Shown here in pieces: positions 55,672 to 64,000 of a DNA stretch of 64,000 bases (the first letter of the stretch is position 1; each line of letters starts with the position of its first letter). Under the pieces are notes generated by a model that made no database searches, was not told where the DNA came from, and worked only from the letters and a program-made list of their open reading frames with translations. Both the position numbers and the translations under genes were made by a program. The stretch is from Candidatus Tachikawaea gelatinosa (GTDB taxonomy: Bacteria; Pseudomonadota; Gammaproteobacteria; Enterobacterales; Enterobacteriaceae), in the NCBI RefSeq assembly GCF_000828815.1, contig NZ_AP014521.1:156001-220000 (forward strand). Direction: 5' to 3'.

Positions 55672-56544
55672 ATGAATTGGATTGAACGTATTTTTAAAAA
55701 AAAAAAAATTATAACTACACATCGATCAAAAATTCCAGAAGGAATATGGACAAAATGCAATATTTGTAAACAAGTATTATATAAAGCAGAACTTGAACGT
55801 AATTTAAAAGTATGTCCAAAATGTAACAATCATATGCGTATAGGAGCACGCGAACGTCTGCATCAGTTTTTAGACAAAAATAGTATTATTAAAGAACTAG
55901 GTGTAGAAATAGAACCAAAAGATATTTTAAAATTTCAAGATTCTAAAAAATATAAAGATCGCTTAAAAATTGCTCAACAAAAAACTGCAGAAAAAGATGC
56001 ATTAGTAGTCATGGAAGGAAAACTATATGGAATGAATATAGTTGTAGCAGCACTTGATTTTATGTTTATGGGTGGCTCCATGGGATCAGTTGTAGGAGAA
56101 AAATTCGTATGTGCAGTTAATCAAGCTATTCAAAAAAAATGTGCTTTCGTTTGTTTTTCTGCTAGTGGCGGTGCTCGTATGCAAGAAGCGTTAATTTCTT
56201 TAATGCAAATGGCAAAAACGAGTGCTGTTTTAACAAAATTAAGAAAGTGTCGTTTACCATATATATCAATATTAACTGATCCAACAATGGGCGGAGTATC
56301 TGCTAGTTTTGCTATGTTAGGTGATTTAAATATTGCTGAACCAAAAGCATTAATTGGATTTGCTGGACCTCGAGTAATAGAACAAACAGTAAAAGAAAAA
56401 TTACCTAATAATTTTCAACGTAGCGAGTTTCTTTTAGAAAAAGGATCAATTGATATGATTATACATAGATTAAAAATGCGCAGTAAAATAGCATCTTTAT
56501 TAGCAAAAATTATGAAGATATCAAAACTAAATTTAAATAATTAA
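55672..56544 (+). CDS. accD: Acetyl-CoA carboxylase carboxyltransferase beta subunit
   Basis: With AccA transfers carboxyl from biotin to acetyl-CoA, forming malonyl-CoA. Start at ATG 55672 ([10 protein letters not shown]. coli MSWIERI) rather than 55660. Zinc ribbon CNIC...CPKC within the first 50 residues; crotonase-like core [66 protein letters not shown]. 290 residues versus 304; the Pro/Glu-rich tail is missing. An A13 run at 55696-55708 encodes four lysines plus the start of Ile and is a slippage-prone site. Confidence 0.97.
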   Translation: MNWIERIFKKKKIITTHRSKIPEGIWTKCNICKQVLYKAELERNLKVCPKCNNHMRIGARERLHQFLDKNSIIKELGVEIEPKDILKFQDSKKYKDRLKIAQQKTAEKDALVVMEGKLYGMNIVVAALDFMFMGGSMGSVVGEKFVCAVNQAIQKKCAFVCFSASGGARMQEALISLMQMAKTSAVLTKLRKCRLPYISILTDPTMGGVSASFAMLGDLNIAEPKALIGFAGPRVIEQTVKEKLPNNFQRSEFLLEKGSIDMIIHRLKMRSKIASLLAKIMKISKLNLNN

Positions 56545-56628
56545 AATCTATATTGTTTATCGATAGAATTTGAGTTATCTACAAAAATATCTTAAAATAA
56601 ACTTTTTAAAAGTTTGCTAACAAATTTA

Positions 56629-57894
56629 ATGAAAAATCATTTTTCTCTAATTAACAATGAATCTTCTTTTGAAGAATGGCTAAAATATTTAGAGAACATT
56701 TATCCTGATAAAATACATCTAGGATTAGATCGTATTCGTATTGTAGCAAAAAAACTGCACTTATTAAATACTGAATCTTTTGTCTTTACTGTTGGTGGAA
56801 CAAACGGTAAAGGTACGACTTGTCGTGCGTTAGAACTAATCTTAATTAATTCAGGTTTTAAAGTAGGTGTTTACACATCACCTCACTTATTAAGATATAC
56901 TGAAAGAATAAGAATAGGAGGAAAAGAACTTAAAAAAAAAAAACATTTGTTGAGCTTTCGCATGATAGAAAAATATAGAGGAAACATATTTTTAACTTTT
57001 TTTGAATTTATTACACTTTCTGCTTTGTTTTTGTTTAAATTAGAAAAAGTTGATATTATTATACTTGAAGTAGGATTAGGAGGTCGTTTAGATGCAACTA
57101 ATATAATTGATTCAGATGTAGCAATTATTACTTCTATCAGTTTAGAACATACAAATATATTAGGAAATAGCATAAATCATATTAGTTATGAAAAATCTGG
57201 TATTTGTAGAAAAGATAAACCAATAATATTAGGAGAAACAAACGCTTTATGTGGTATAATTAAATATATAAAAAAAATTGAAGCACATTTACTACAATAT
57301 AAAAAACATTTTTTCATTAAAAAAAAAAATAAACGTTGGAGTTTTTTTGATCAACAAGGGAACATTAAAAATCTTCCTTTACCAAAAATTCCATTAAAGA
57401 ACGCTGTTCTTGCTATAGAAGCACTACGTATATCAAAACTAGATATCAAAGAATCTATTATTTATAATACTTTACCTGAAATATCATTAACCGGTCGTTT
57501 TCAAATTATTGCAAATTCACCTGATATTATTCTTGATGTTGCTCATAACCCTCATGCTGCAAAATATTTAGCACATAAATTATTAAAAATATCATTAAAA
57601 AAAAAAATACATGCTGTTTTTGGTGTTTTAAATGACAAAGATATTGTTGGTATAGTAAAAGAAATGAATGCATATATAGATTATTGGTATTGCTCTTCTT
57701 TATCTTGTTTAAGAGGTACAAAATCTACAGAAATAGCACAAAAAATTGTTCAACCAAAAAATGTACCAAAGTGTTTTAGTAATGTTAAAGATGCTTTTTA
57801 TTGTGCAATAAATAACGCGAATAAAAAAGATATTATTATAGTTTTCGGTTCTTTTTACACAGTTGCAGAAATAATAAAAATCATAAAAATATGA
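56629..57894 (+). CDS. folC: Folylpolyglutamate synthase / dihydrofolate synthase
   Basis: Adds glutamate to dihydropteroate and to folates. ATP loop VGGTNGKGTTCRALELI, SPHLLRYTERIRIGG, EVGLGGRLDATNII, DVAHNPHAAKYL are all present. 421 residues from ATG 56629 (E. coli 422); TTG 56614 is an alternative that adds five. A run of 12 A at 56932-56943 encodes Lys-Lys-Lys-Lys in a variable loop. Order accD-folC as in E. coli; dedD, which follows there, is gone, leaving 213 bases. Confidence 0.96.
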   Translation: MKNHFSLINNESSFEEWLKYLENIYPDKIHLGLDRIRIVAKKLHLLNTESFVFTVGGTNGKGTTCRALELILINSGFKVGVYTSPHLLRYTERIRIGGKELKKKKHLLSFRMIEKYRGNIFLTFFEFITLSALFLFKLEKVDIIILEVGLGGRLDATNIIDSDVAIITSISLEHTNILGNSINHISYEKSGICRKDKPIILGETNALCGIIKYIKKIEAHLLQYKKHFFIKKKNKRWSFFDQQGNIKNLPLPKIPLKNAVLAIEALRISKLDIKESIIYNTLPEISLTGRFQIIANSPDIILDVAHNPHAAKYLAHKLLKISLKKKIHAVFGVLNDKDIVGIVKEMNAYIDYWYCSSLSCLRGTKSTEIAQKIVQPKNVPKCFSNVKDAFYCAINNANKKDIIIVFGSFYTVAEIIKIIKI

Positions 57895-58107
57895 TCTAGT
57901 AAAATTTTATTCATAAATAAATTTAATAACTATAAAAGTATTTATTAAAAAATAAATTATTAATTCATATATATATATATCAAATTAATGATTGTTTTGC
58001 ATTATTAAAATAATTTTTAAAACAACAAAATTAGTAGTTTTTAACAAAAACTATAAGCTTTTTCAAATTTTAAAAATATTTTTATATCAAGAAAATGGAT
58101 AAAAGTT

Positions 58108-58569
58108 ATGAACTGGATAGATTACATTATAATTTCAATTGTCGTAATTTCAACAATTTTTGGAGTAACAAGTGGTTTTACTAGCGAAGTTTTATACCTT
58201 TGCAGTTGGATAGGATCCATCATCTTAACTATTAAATATTATAGTCCTTTATCAAAAATTATTAATATTCAAGATACATTCATTTGTAATAGTGTAAGTA
58301 TTTTTGCAATTTTTATCTCAAGTTTAATAGCGGGTAATATAATAAATTATTATATGTCAAAGTTAATACAAAAAATTGGTTTATCATGGATTGATAAGTT
58401 ATTGGGCGCTTATTTTGGAGTTTTACGCGGAATATTAATAGTTGCAACGTTGTTTTTATTTTTAGATGCGTTTGCTAATATTGGTCAAAAACACAATTTT
58501 CAAGAATCAAAATTTGTTCCTTATCTTAATAAGATTATTGAATACTGTTATAACTATTTTAATAGGTAA
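58108..58569 (+). CDS. cvpA: CvpA family inner-membrane protein
   Basis: 153 residues (E. coli 162) with about four hydrophobic segments (roughly 5-23, 28-45, 60-80, 100-122) and the family segment [20 protein letters not shown] at the start and [13 protein letters not shown]. In E. coli it is needed for colicin V secretion and lies just before purF; its cellular role is not well defined. Here it is 38 bases before purF, probably cotranscribed. Identification rests on N-terminal pattern, length, topology and position. Confidence 0.9.
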   Translation: MNWIDYIIISIVVISTIFGVTSGFTSEVLYLCSWIGSIILTIKYYSPLSKIINIQDTFICNSVSIFAIFISSLIAGNIINYYMSKLIQKIGLSWIDKLLGAYFGVLRGILIVATLFLFLDAFANIGQKHNFQESKFVPYLNKIIEYCYNYFNR

Positions 58570-58607
58570 CACTATTAATTAAGAATACAGTTTATGAGGA
58601 AAAAAAA

Positions 58608-60134
58608 ATGTGCGGTATTGTTGGAATAATTGGTTCTACACCAGTCAATCAATCTCTTTATGATGCTTTAACAGTATTACAACATCGAGGACAAGATTCT
58701 GCTGGAATATGTACAATTAACAAATTAAATCGTTTTTTCTTAAGAAAAGCAAATGGATTAGTAAAAGATGTTTTTGAAGTTGAACATATAAAAAAATTGC
58801 AAGGAAATATAGGTATTGGACATGTTCGTTACCCTACTGCTGGTAATTTTAGTGCTTCAGAAGCACAACCGTTTTATGTAAATTCTCCTTATGGTATATC
58901 TTTAGTTCATAATGGAAATTTAACAAACGCTCATCAATTAAGAAAACAATTAATGCAATACGGTAGACGTCATATTAATACTTCTTCTGATTCTGAAATA
59001 TTAATTAACATTTTTGCTCAATATCTTAGTAGTTTTCGATGTTTTCAATTAAAACCAAATCATATTTTTTCAGCAATTTCTTCTTTACATAAAAAGATAC
59101 GTGGAGCTTATGCTTGTGTAGCTATGATTATGGGGCATGGTATAGTAGCGTTTCGAGATCCTAATGGTATTCGTCCTTTAATAATAGGGAAACGTGTTAT
59201 TAAAAAAAATAAAACAGAATATATGGTTGCTTCAGAAAGTGCAGCATTAGATATTTTAGGTTTTGATTGTTTGCGTGATGTTTTACCAGGAGAAGCTGTT
59301 TATATAAATAATAAAAAACAGTTGTTCAGTTATCAATGTGCAAAAAATCCGCAAAATAATCCTTGTATGTTTGAATATGTTTATTTTGCTCGTCCTGATT
59401 CTACTTTGGATAAAATTTCTGTATATAGTTCAAGAATACGTATGGGATCAAAATTAGGTAAAAAAATTATAAAAAAATGGAAAAATTTTGATATAAATGT
59501 TGTTATTCCTATCCCTGAAACATCTACTGATATTGCATTAGAAATAGCACGTATTTTAAAAAAACCATGTCGTCATGGTTTTGTTGAAAATAGATATATT
59601 GGAAGAACATTTATTATGGCTGATCAAAAAATTCGTAAAAGTTCAGTGCGTTGTAAATTAAATGCTAATAAAAACGAATTTAAAAACAAAAACGTATTGC
59701 TAGTAGATGATTCTATTGTAAGAGGAACTACATCTGAACAAATTGTCGATATGGCACGTGATGCAGGTGCTAAAAATGTTTATTTAGCTTCTGCTGCTCC
59801 TGAAATACGTTTTCCTAACGTTTATGGTATAGATACTCCAAACTTTAAAGAACTAATAGCACATAATAGAGAAGTAGAAGATATTCGTAAAATAATCAAA
59901 GCAGATGCATTAATATTTCAAGATCTTAATGATCTGATAGAAGCTGTACGTCATGATAATCCTGAAATATTTCAATTTGAATGTTCAGTATTTAATGGAA
60001 ATTATGTTACTAAAGATATTAACAAAAGTTATTTAGAACGTCTATATTTATTAAGATGTAATCAAAAAAAAAACAAATTACCTTTTTGTGCTATTAATGA
60101 AATAGAAACTCTTGAGTTATATAATGAACAATAG
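58608..60134 (+). CDS. purF: Amidophosphoribosyltransferase
   Basis: First committed step of purine synthesis: PRPP plus glutamine to phosphoribosylamine. 508 residues (E. coli 505). N-terminal nucleophile Cys2 in [10 protein letters not shown] with GHVRYPTAG and HNGNLTNA (glutaminase domain), then the PRTase motif [21 protein letters not shown] (about 360-380) and the preceding [10 protein letters not shown]. aggaaaaaaa precedes the ATG. The frame is uninterrupted. Together with purM it shows that at least steps 1 and 5 of the pathway are encoded. Confidence 0.97.
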   Translation: MCGIVGIIGSTPVNQSLYDALTVLQHRGQDSAGICTINKLNRFFLRKANGLVKDVFEVEHIKKLQGNIGIGHVRYPTAGNFSASEAQPFYVNSPYGISLVHNGNLTNAHQLRKQLMQYGRRHINTSSDSEILINIFAQYLSSFRCFQLKPNHIFSAISSLHKKIRGAYACVAMIMGHGIVAFRDPNGIRPLIIGKRVIKKNKTEYMVASESAALDILGFDCLRDVLPGEAVYINNKKQLFSYQCAKNPQNNPCMFEYVYFARPDSTLDKISVYSSRIRMGSKLGKKIIKKWKNFDINVVIPIPETSTDIALEIARILKKPCRHGFVENRYIGRTFIMADQKIRKSSVRCKLNANKNEFKNKNVLLVDDSIVRGTTSEQIVDMARDAGAKNVYLASAAPEIRFPNVYGIDTPNFKELIAHNREVEDIRKIIKADALIFQDLNDLIEAVRHDNPEIFQFECSVFNGNYVTKDINKSYLERLYLLRCNQKKNKLPFCAINEIETLELYNEQ

Positions 60135-60301
60135 TAATTTTTTATGTATAAAAAACAATTTTTATAAAAAAATATTTTTATATTTAAGTAAATATATAAA
60201 TACTTTTTTTTTACTTTAGTAAAAGTATGCAGATATTTAAAAAAAAAATTTTTAATTAGAGTCTAATAGCATAATATATATTAACTACGATTATTTATTA
60301 T

Positions 60302-60913
60302 ATGAAAAAAAATAACCCATATATAATAGCTATCACTGGAGGTATAGGTAGCGGAAAAAGTACTATTGCGAATATTTTTTCTACATTTAACATTAAAATA
60401 ATTGATACAGATTTAATTGCAAAAAAATTAACTCAACCTAATACAATAGTTTTGAATAAAATTATTAAACGATATGGATATGAAATAATTAACAATGACG
60501 GTACTTTAATAAGAAAAAAATTACGTGAGATAATCTTTAAGAATTATAATGAAAAAAAATGGCTAGATAACCTTATGCATCCGGTTATTGAAGCAGAATC
60601 ACAAAAAATGATTCATAAGTATTTTTCTCCATATTTTTTATGGATTGTACCTTTATTAATAGAAAAAAATCTTCAAAAAAAAGTGAATCGAGTACTAGTT
60701 GTTGACATTAATATTAAAAAACAAATTTATCGTGTAATGAAAAGAGATAATATATCCAACATACAAGCAATGCGCATTATTAATGCTCAAATTAATAATA
60801 GTAAAAGAAGAAAATTTGCTGATGATATTATCATAAATAATTACGATTATAGTTATCTATCATATAGGGTTCAACAACTACATAAAAAATATATACGTTA
60901 TGCTTTTTCATGA
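60302..60913 (+). CDS. coaE: Dephospho-CoA kinase
   Basis: Final step of coenzyme A synthesis. 203 residues (E. coli 206). P loop AITGGIGSGKSTIANIF; DTDLIAKKLTQPN; the CoA-binding MHPVIEAE and VPLLIEKN; lid region RVMKRDNISNIQAMRIINAQ. Convergent with secA; in E. coli zapD, yacG and mutT lie between, all absent here (105-base gap). Confidence 0.97.
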   Translation: MKKNNPYIIAITGGIGSGKSTIANIFSTFNIKIIDTDLIAKKLTQPNTIVLNKIIKRYGYEIINNDGTLIRKKLREIIFKNYNEKKWLDNLMHPVIEAESQKMIHKYFSPYFLWIVPLLIEKNLQKKVNRVLVVDINIKKQIYRVMKRDNISNIQAMRIINAQINNSKRRKFADDIIINNYDYSYLSYRVQQLHKKYIRYAFS

Positions 60914-61018
60914 AAAAAATTAATTTATTAAAAATAGTAACGAAAAATATTATTATAAATATATATATTTCATAATATTTATATTTAAAATATATCAATT
61001 CTTGTTATTTTTTTAAAA

Positions 61019-63616
61019 TTAATTTTTTTCAAAAATTTGTTTTAAGTTTTTATTATTATCCATATATATTTTTTCTTGTTTAAATGAATCATCATCTTCA
61101 ATAATTGCTGAAAAAATATCTTCCATTTTTACTGTGCTTAAAAAACTAATAACATCATATTTTAATAGATCTAACATAGATGTAAACATCATAAAAGATT
61201 CACGTTTATATTCTTGTTTTGGGTCTTTTTGTGCATATCCTCTTAAATGTATACCTTTTCTTAAATAATCCATAGCAGATAAATGATCTTTCCATAATAA
61301 ATCAAGTGTTTTCAACATAACATTTTTTTCGAAATGTCTCATTAATTCTGTGCTGACTTTTTTTTCTTTATTATGATAATTATCGTTAGCAATATTTAAT
61401 ATTTTCGCTTTTAAAGACGTTTCAGTAATTTTTTCATCTTTATAATATTCATCGTTAAAAGATATATTAATCGAAAAATCTTGTAATAATTGTTTTTTTA
61501 AATCAGAAATGTTCCATAATTCTTTTAAAGAATTATTTGGCACATAATTTTCAATTACTTTTAATAAAACATCTTTTCTAAAAGTCTTTATTGTTTGACT
61601 AATATCTGAAGAATGTAGTAAATAATTTCTTTGATTATATATAGTACAACGTTGATCATTAGCTACATCATCATAATCAAGTAATTGTTTTCTAATATCT
61701 GAATTATAATTTTCTACCTTTTTTTGTGCATTTTCAATTGCTTTATTAATCCATGGATGTTCGATAGATTCTCCTAATTTCATACCTAATCTTCTCATCA
61801 TAGTAGATACACGATTAGAAGTGAAAATACGCATTAAAGTATCTTCCATTGACAAATAAAAACGAGAAGAACCAATATCGCCTTGTCTACCAGAACGACC
61901 TCTTAATTGATTGTCAATTCTTCTAGACTCATGTCTTTCTGTGCCTATAATATGTAATCCACCGGATAATAAAACAATATCATGGTTTTTTTTCCATCTT
62001 TTTTTAATTATCGAAATTTGTAAATCAGTAGGAAATTTAAGAGCGGAAATTTCAGTTTTCCAATTACCTCCCAAAATAATATCTGTTCCTCGACCAGCCA
62101 TATTAGTAGCAATAGTAACCGCACCAGGTTTTCCTGCTTGTGCTATAATATCTGCTTCATAAGCATGAAATTTAGCATTCAAAACATTATGTTTAATTTT
62201 TTCTTTTTTTAAAATTTGAGAAATTTTTTCAGATTTTTCTATAGAAACAGTACCTACTAAAACAGGTTGTTTTTTTAAAACACAGTTTTTAATATCATTT
62301 ATAATTGATTTTATTTTTTCTTTCTCTGTAACATAAATTAGATCAGGAAAATCTTTTCTAATCATTGGTTGATTTGTAGGAATGATAATAGTTTCTAGTT
62401 GATAAATTGATTTAAATTCTAACGCTTCTGTATATGCAGTACCTGTCATACCAGCTAGTTTTTTATATAAACGAAAATAATTTTGAAAAGTAATAGAAGC
62501 AAGAGTTTGGTTTTCGCTTTGAATATTGACTCTTTCTTTCGCTTCTATAGCTTGATGTAAACCATCTGACCAACGTCGTCCTGTCATTGTTCTTCCAGTA
62601 TGTTCATCAATAATAATTACTTCTTTATTTTTTACAATATAGTCGACATCACGAATAAAAAGTTTATGAGCACGCAAAGCAGCAATCACATAGTGCATTA
62701 ATATAATGTTGTTACTAGAGTATAAAGATTCTTCTTTCTTTATAAATCCTTTATCTACTAATATTTCTTCAATAATTTTTAATCCTCGTTCTGTTAAATG
62801 TACTTGTTTTGTTTTTTCATCTATAAAATAATGCCCATTTCCTATAAAATCTTCTGTATCTTCTTTGTCCTGAAAAATAAGATATGGAACAATATCATTT
62901 ATTTTTAAGTAAAGGTCAGAACTTTCTTCAGACGGTCCTGATATAATTAATGGGGTACGTGCTTCATCAATTAAAATAGAATCTACTTCATCAATTAAAG
63001 CATAGTTTAATGTTCTTTGTACTTTTTCATTTATATCAAATACCATGTTATCGCGTAAATAATCAAAACCATATTCATTATTTGTTCCATAAGTAATATC
63101 AGCTGAATATGCATTTTTTTTTTCTGAAATACTCATTCCTGATAAATTAATACCAACAGTTAAACCTAAAAACTCAAAAAGTGGACGATTATTTTCAGCA
63201 TCACGTTTTGCTAAATAATCATTTACTGTAACAATATGAACACCTTCCCCGGTCAACGCATTTAAATAAGCTGGCAAAGTAGCAGTTAAAGTTTTTCCTT
63301 CTCCAGTACGCATTTCTGCAATACATCGTCTATTTAAGATAATACCTCCTACTAATTGAACGTCAAAATGACGCATATTGAATATTCGTTTACTTGATTC
63401 GCGTACAGTTGCGAAGGCTTCAACTATAATGTTTTCTAGATTTTCGTTTTTTTTTAAACGATTTCTAAATTCTTGAGTTTTATTTGCTAAATTTTTATCA
63501 GAAAGTTTTGAAAAATCAGATTCCATGCTATTAATAAGATGTACTAATTTATATATAGGACGTAAAATACGATCGTTTTTACTTCCAAACGTTTTTTTTA
63601 AAATTTTTATGAGCAT
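61019..63616 (-). CDS. secA: Preprotein translocase ATPase SecA, no C-terminal zinc finger
   Basis: Motor that drives unfolded preproteins through SecYEG. 865 residues (E. coli 901). Walker [51 protein letters not shown], and NBD2 [15 protein letters not shown] with [13 protein letters not shown]-type motif, followed by the helical scaffold and HHLSAMD-like [30 protein letters not shown]. The protein ends soon after [17 protein letters not shown]..., lacking the CxCxSGKxxKxCHG zinc motif that binds SecB and lipids. No secM precedes it: only 136 bases separate it from lpxC. Confidence 0.98.
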   Translation of the reverse strand: MLIKILKKTFGSKNDRILRPIYKLVHLINSMESDFSKLSDKNLANKTQEFRNRLKKNENLENIIVEAFATVRESSKRIFNMRHFDVQLVGGIILNRRCIAEMRTGEGKTLTATLPAYLNALTGEGVHIVTVNDYLAKRDAENNRPLFEFLGLTVGINLSGMSISEKKNAYSADITYGTNNEYGFDYLRDNMVFDINEKVQRTLNYALIDEVDSILIDEARTPLIISGPSEESSDLYLKINDIVPYLIFQDKEDTEDFIGNGHYFIDEKTKQVHLTERGLKIIEEILVDKGFIKKEESLYSSNNIILMHYVIAALRAHKLFIRDVDYIVKNKEVIIIDEHTGRTMTGRRWSDGLHQAIEAKERVNIQSENQTLASITFQNYFRLYKKLAGMTGTAYTEALEFKSIYQLETIIIPTNQPMIRKDFPDLIYVTEKEKIKSIINDIKNCVLKKQPVLVGTVSIEKSEKISQILKKEKIKHNVLNAKFHAYEADIIAQAGKPGAVTIATNMAGRGTDIILGGNWKTEISALKFPTDLQISIIKKRWKKNHDIVLLSGGLHIIGTERHESRRIDNQLRGRSGRQGDIGSSRFYLSMEDTLMRIFTSNRVSTMMRRLGMKLGESIEHPWINKAIENAQKKVENYNSDIRKQLLDYDDVANDQRCTIYNQRNYLLHSSDISQTIKTFRKDVLLKVIENYVPNNSLKELWNISDLKKQLLQDFSINISFNDEYYKDEKITETSLKAKILNIANDNYHNKEKKVSTELMRHFEKNVMLKTLDLLWKDHLSAMDYLRKGIHLRGYAQKDPKQEYKRESFMMFTSMLDLLKYDVISFLSTVKMEDIFSAIIEDDDSFKQEKIYMDNNKNLKQIFEKN

Positions 63617-63752
63617 AATAATGCATTCTCAATGCAAGTTTTTAATAAAAATCAATGTATAAAATATTTAATATTTTAAAAACTATTTATTTTAAAATAA
63701 AAAAATATATGAATAGTCATTCTTAACTATTTATTATATGTTTAATAATGAG

Positions 63753-64000
63753 TTATTTTTTATAAATTGGAATTTTAAATTTTAAAGAAACATCATCATT
63801 TTTTTTTAAAGTTATGAATTCCCATGAATTTTGATCAGTTAAAAAACATTTTATTAATTTATTATTGAGTTTATGTCCAGATTTAAAACCTGAAAAAGCA
63901 CCAACTATATTATAACCACAAGTAAATAGATCTCCTACTGTATCTAATATTTTATGACAAACATATTCGTTTTTAAATCTTAATCCTCTTTTGTTTACTA
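63753..64000 (-). CDS. lpxC: UDP-3-O-acyl-N-acetylglucosamine deacetylase, C-terminal part
   Basis: First committed enzyme of lipid A synthesis; gene runs off the right edge, leaving the last 81 codons. Translation of the minus strand gives NKRGLRFKNEYVCHKILDTV, GDLFTCGYNIVGAFSGFKSG, HKLNNKLIK..., ending FKIPIYKK, closely matching the E. coli C-terminal region ([20 protein letters not shown]...[20 protein letters not shown]). The zinc ligands HKxxD (His and Asp) and the catalytic His of SGHxLNN are present. The stop at 63753-63755 is clean. E. coli order lpxC-secM-secA is kept apart from secM. The intact state of the N-terminal two-thirds cannot be judged. Confidence 0.93.
   Translation of the reverse strand, partial: VNKRGLRFKNEYVCHKILDTVGDLFTCGYNIVGAFSGFKSGHKLNNKLIKCFLTDQNSWEFITLKKNDDVSLKFKIPIYKK

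Overview
The window is a stretch of a small, very AT-rich, gene-dense gammaproteobacterial chromosome. It looks like Buchnera aphidicola, the obligate endosymbiont of aphids, or a very close relative. The evidence is the low GC of coding and spacer DNA, single copies of housekeeping and amino-acid genes, nearly no regulators, no mobile elements, and runs of genes in orders I associate with Buchnera (crr-ptsI-ptsH-cysK-ligA-gltX; argF-pyrB-pyrI-ridA-deaD-pnp-rpsO-truB-rbfA; rlmN-rodZ-ispG-hisS). Species naming is inference; no database search was possible.

Layout. 1-2625: 3' part of 23S rRNA and 5S rRNA. 3.1-8.1 kb: ilvD-ilvA-ilvC, three consecutive branched-chain amino-acid genes. 8.5-12.6 kb: pal, gpmA and pgl, with a 1.5 kb non-coding stretch that seems to hold a decayed exonuclease I (sbcB) gene. 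12.7-16.6 kb: crr, ptsI, ptsH, cysK on the minus strand. 16.9-26.6 kb: ligA, tRNA-Lys, tRNA-Val, gltX, prlC, pitA, pfkA, pgsA. 26.7-27.2 kb: tRNA-Gly, -Cys, -Leu and -Asn. 27.3-30.6 kb: ppk and purM. 30.9-33.8 kb: argF-pyrB-pyrI-ridA. 33.9-40.2 kb: deaD, pnp, rpsO, truB, rbfA (minus). 41.1-45.9 kb: queH, argA, thyA, lgt, suhB. 46-61 kb: a long plus-strand series iscS, rlmN, rodZ, ispG, hisS, der, pdxB, truA, accD, folC, cvpA, purF, coaE. 61-64 kb: secA and the 3' end of lpxC (minus).

Most blocks read like an E. coli-type ancestral map from which intervening genes were deleted: ilvD-A-(Y)-C, purM-(purN)-ppk, pnp-(nlpI)-deaD, argA-(recDB, ptrA, recC)-thyA-lgt, suhB-(trmJ, iscR)-iscS-(iscUA, hscBA, fdx)-rlmN, pdxB-(usg)-truA-(dedA)-accD-folC-(dedD)-cvpA-purF, lpxC-(secM)-secA. 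Retention of ilvA, purM, purF, ppk, pdxB, lpxC and queH is more than I expect of the well-known Buchnera genomes and suggests an early-branching or differently reduced lineage.

Functionally the window covers isoleucine/valine, arginine, cysteine, pyrimidine and part of purine synthesis, sugar uptake by the PTS, parts of glycolysis and the pentose phosphate route, fatty-acid and lipid precursor enzymes, RNA decay and ribosome maturation, tRNA charging and modification, and Sec export. The most interesting observations are a SuhB that has lost nearly all its metal ligands yet is otherwise intact, a truA gene whose only plausible start is CTG, an IscS without its C-terminal tail or iscU beside it, and a strong GC-rich hairpin between ptsH and ptsI. 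No wholly new system (defence island, CRISPR, phage, biosynthetic cluster) was seen.
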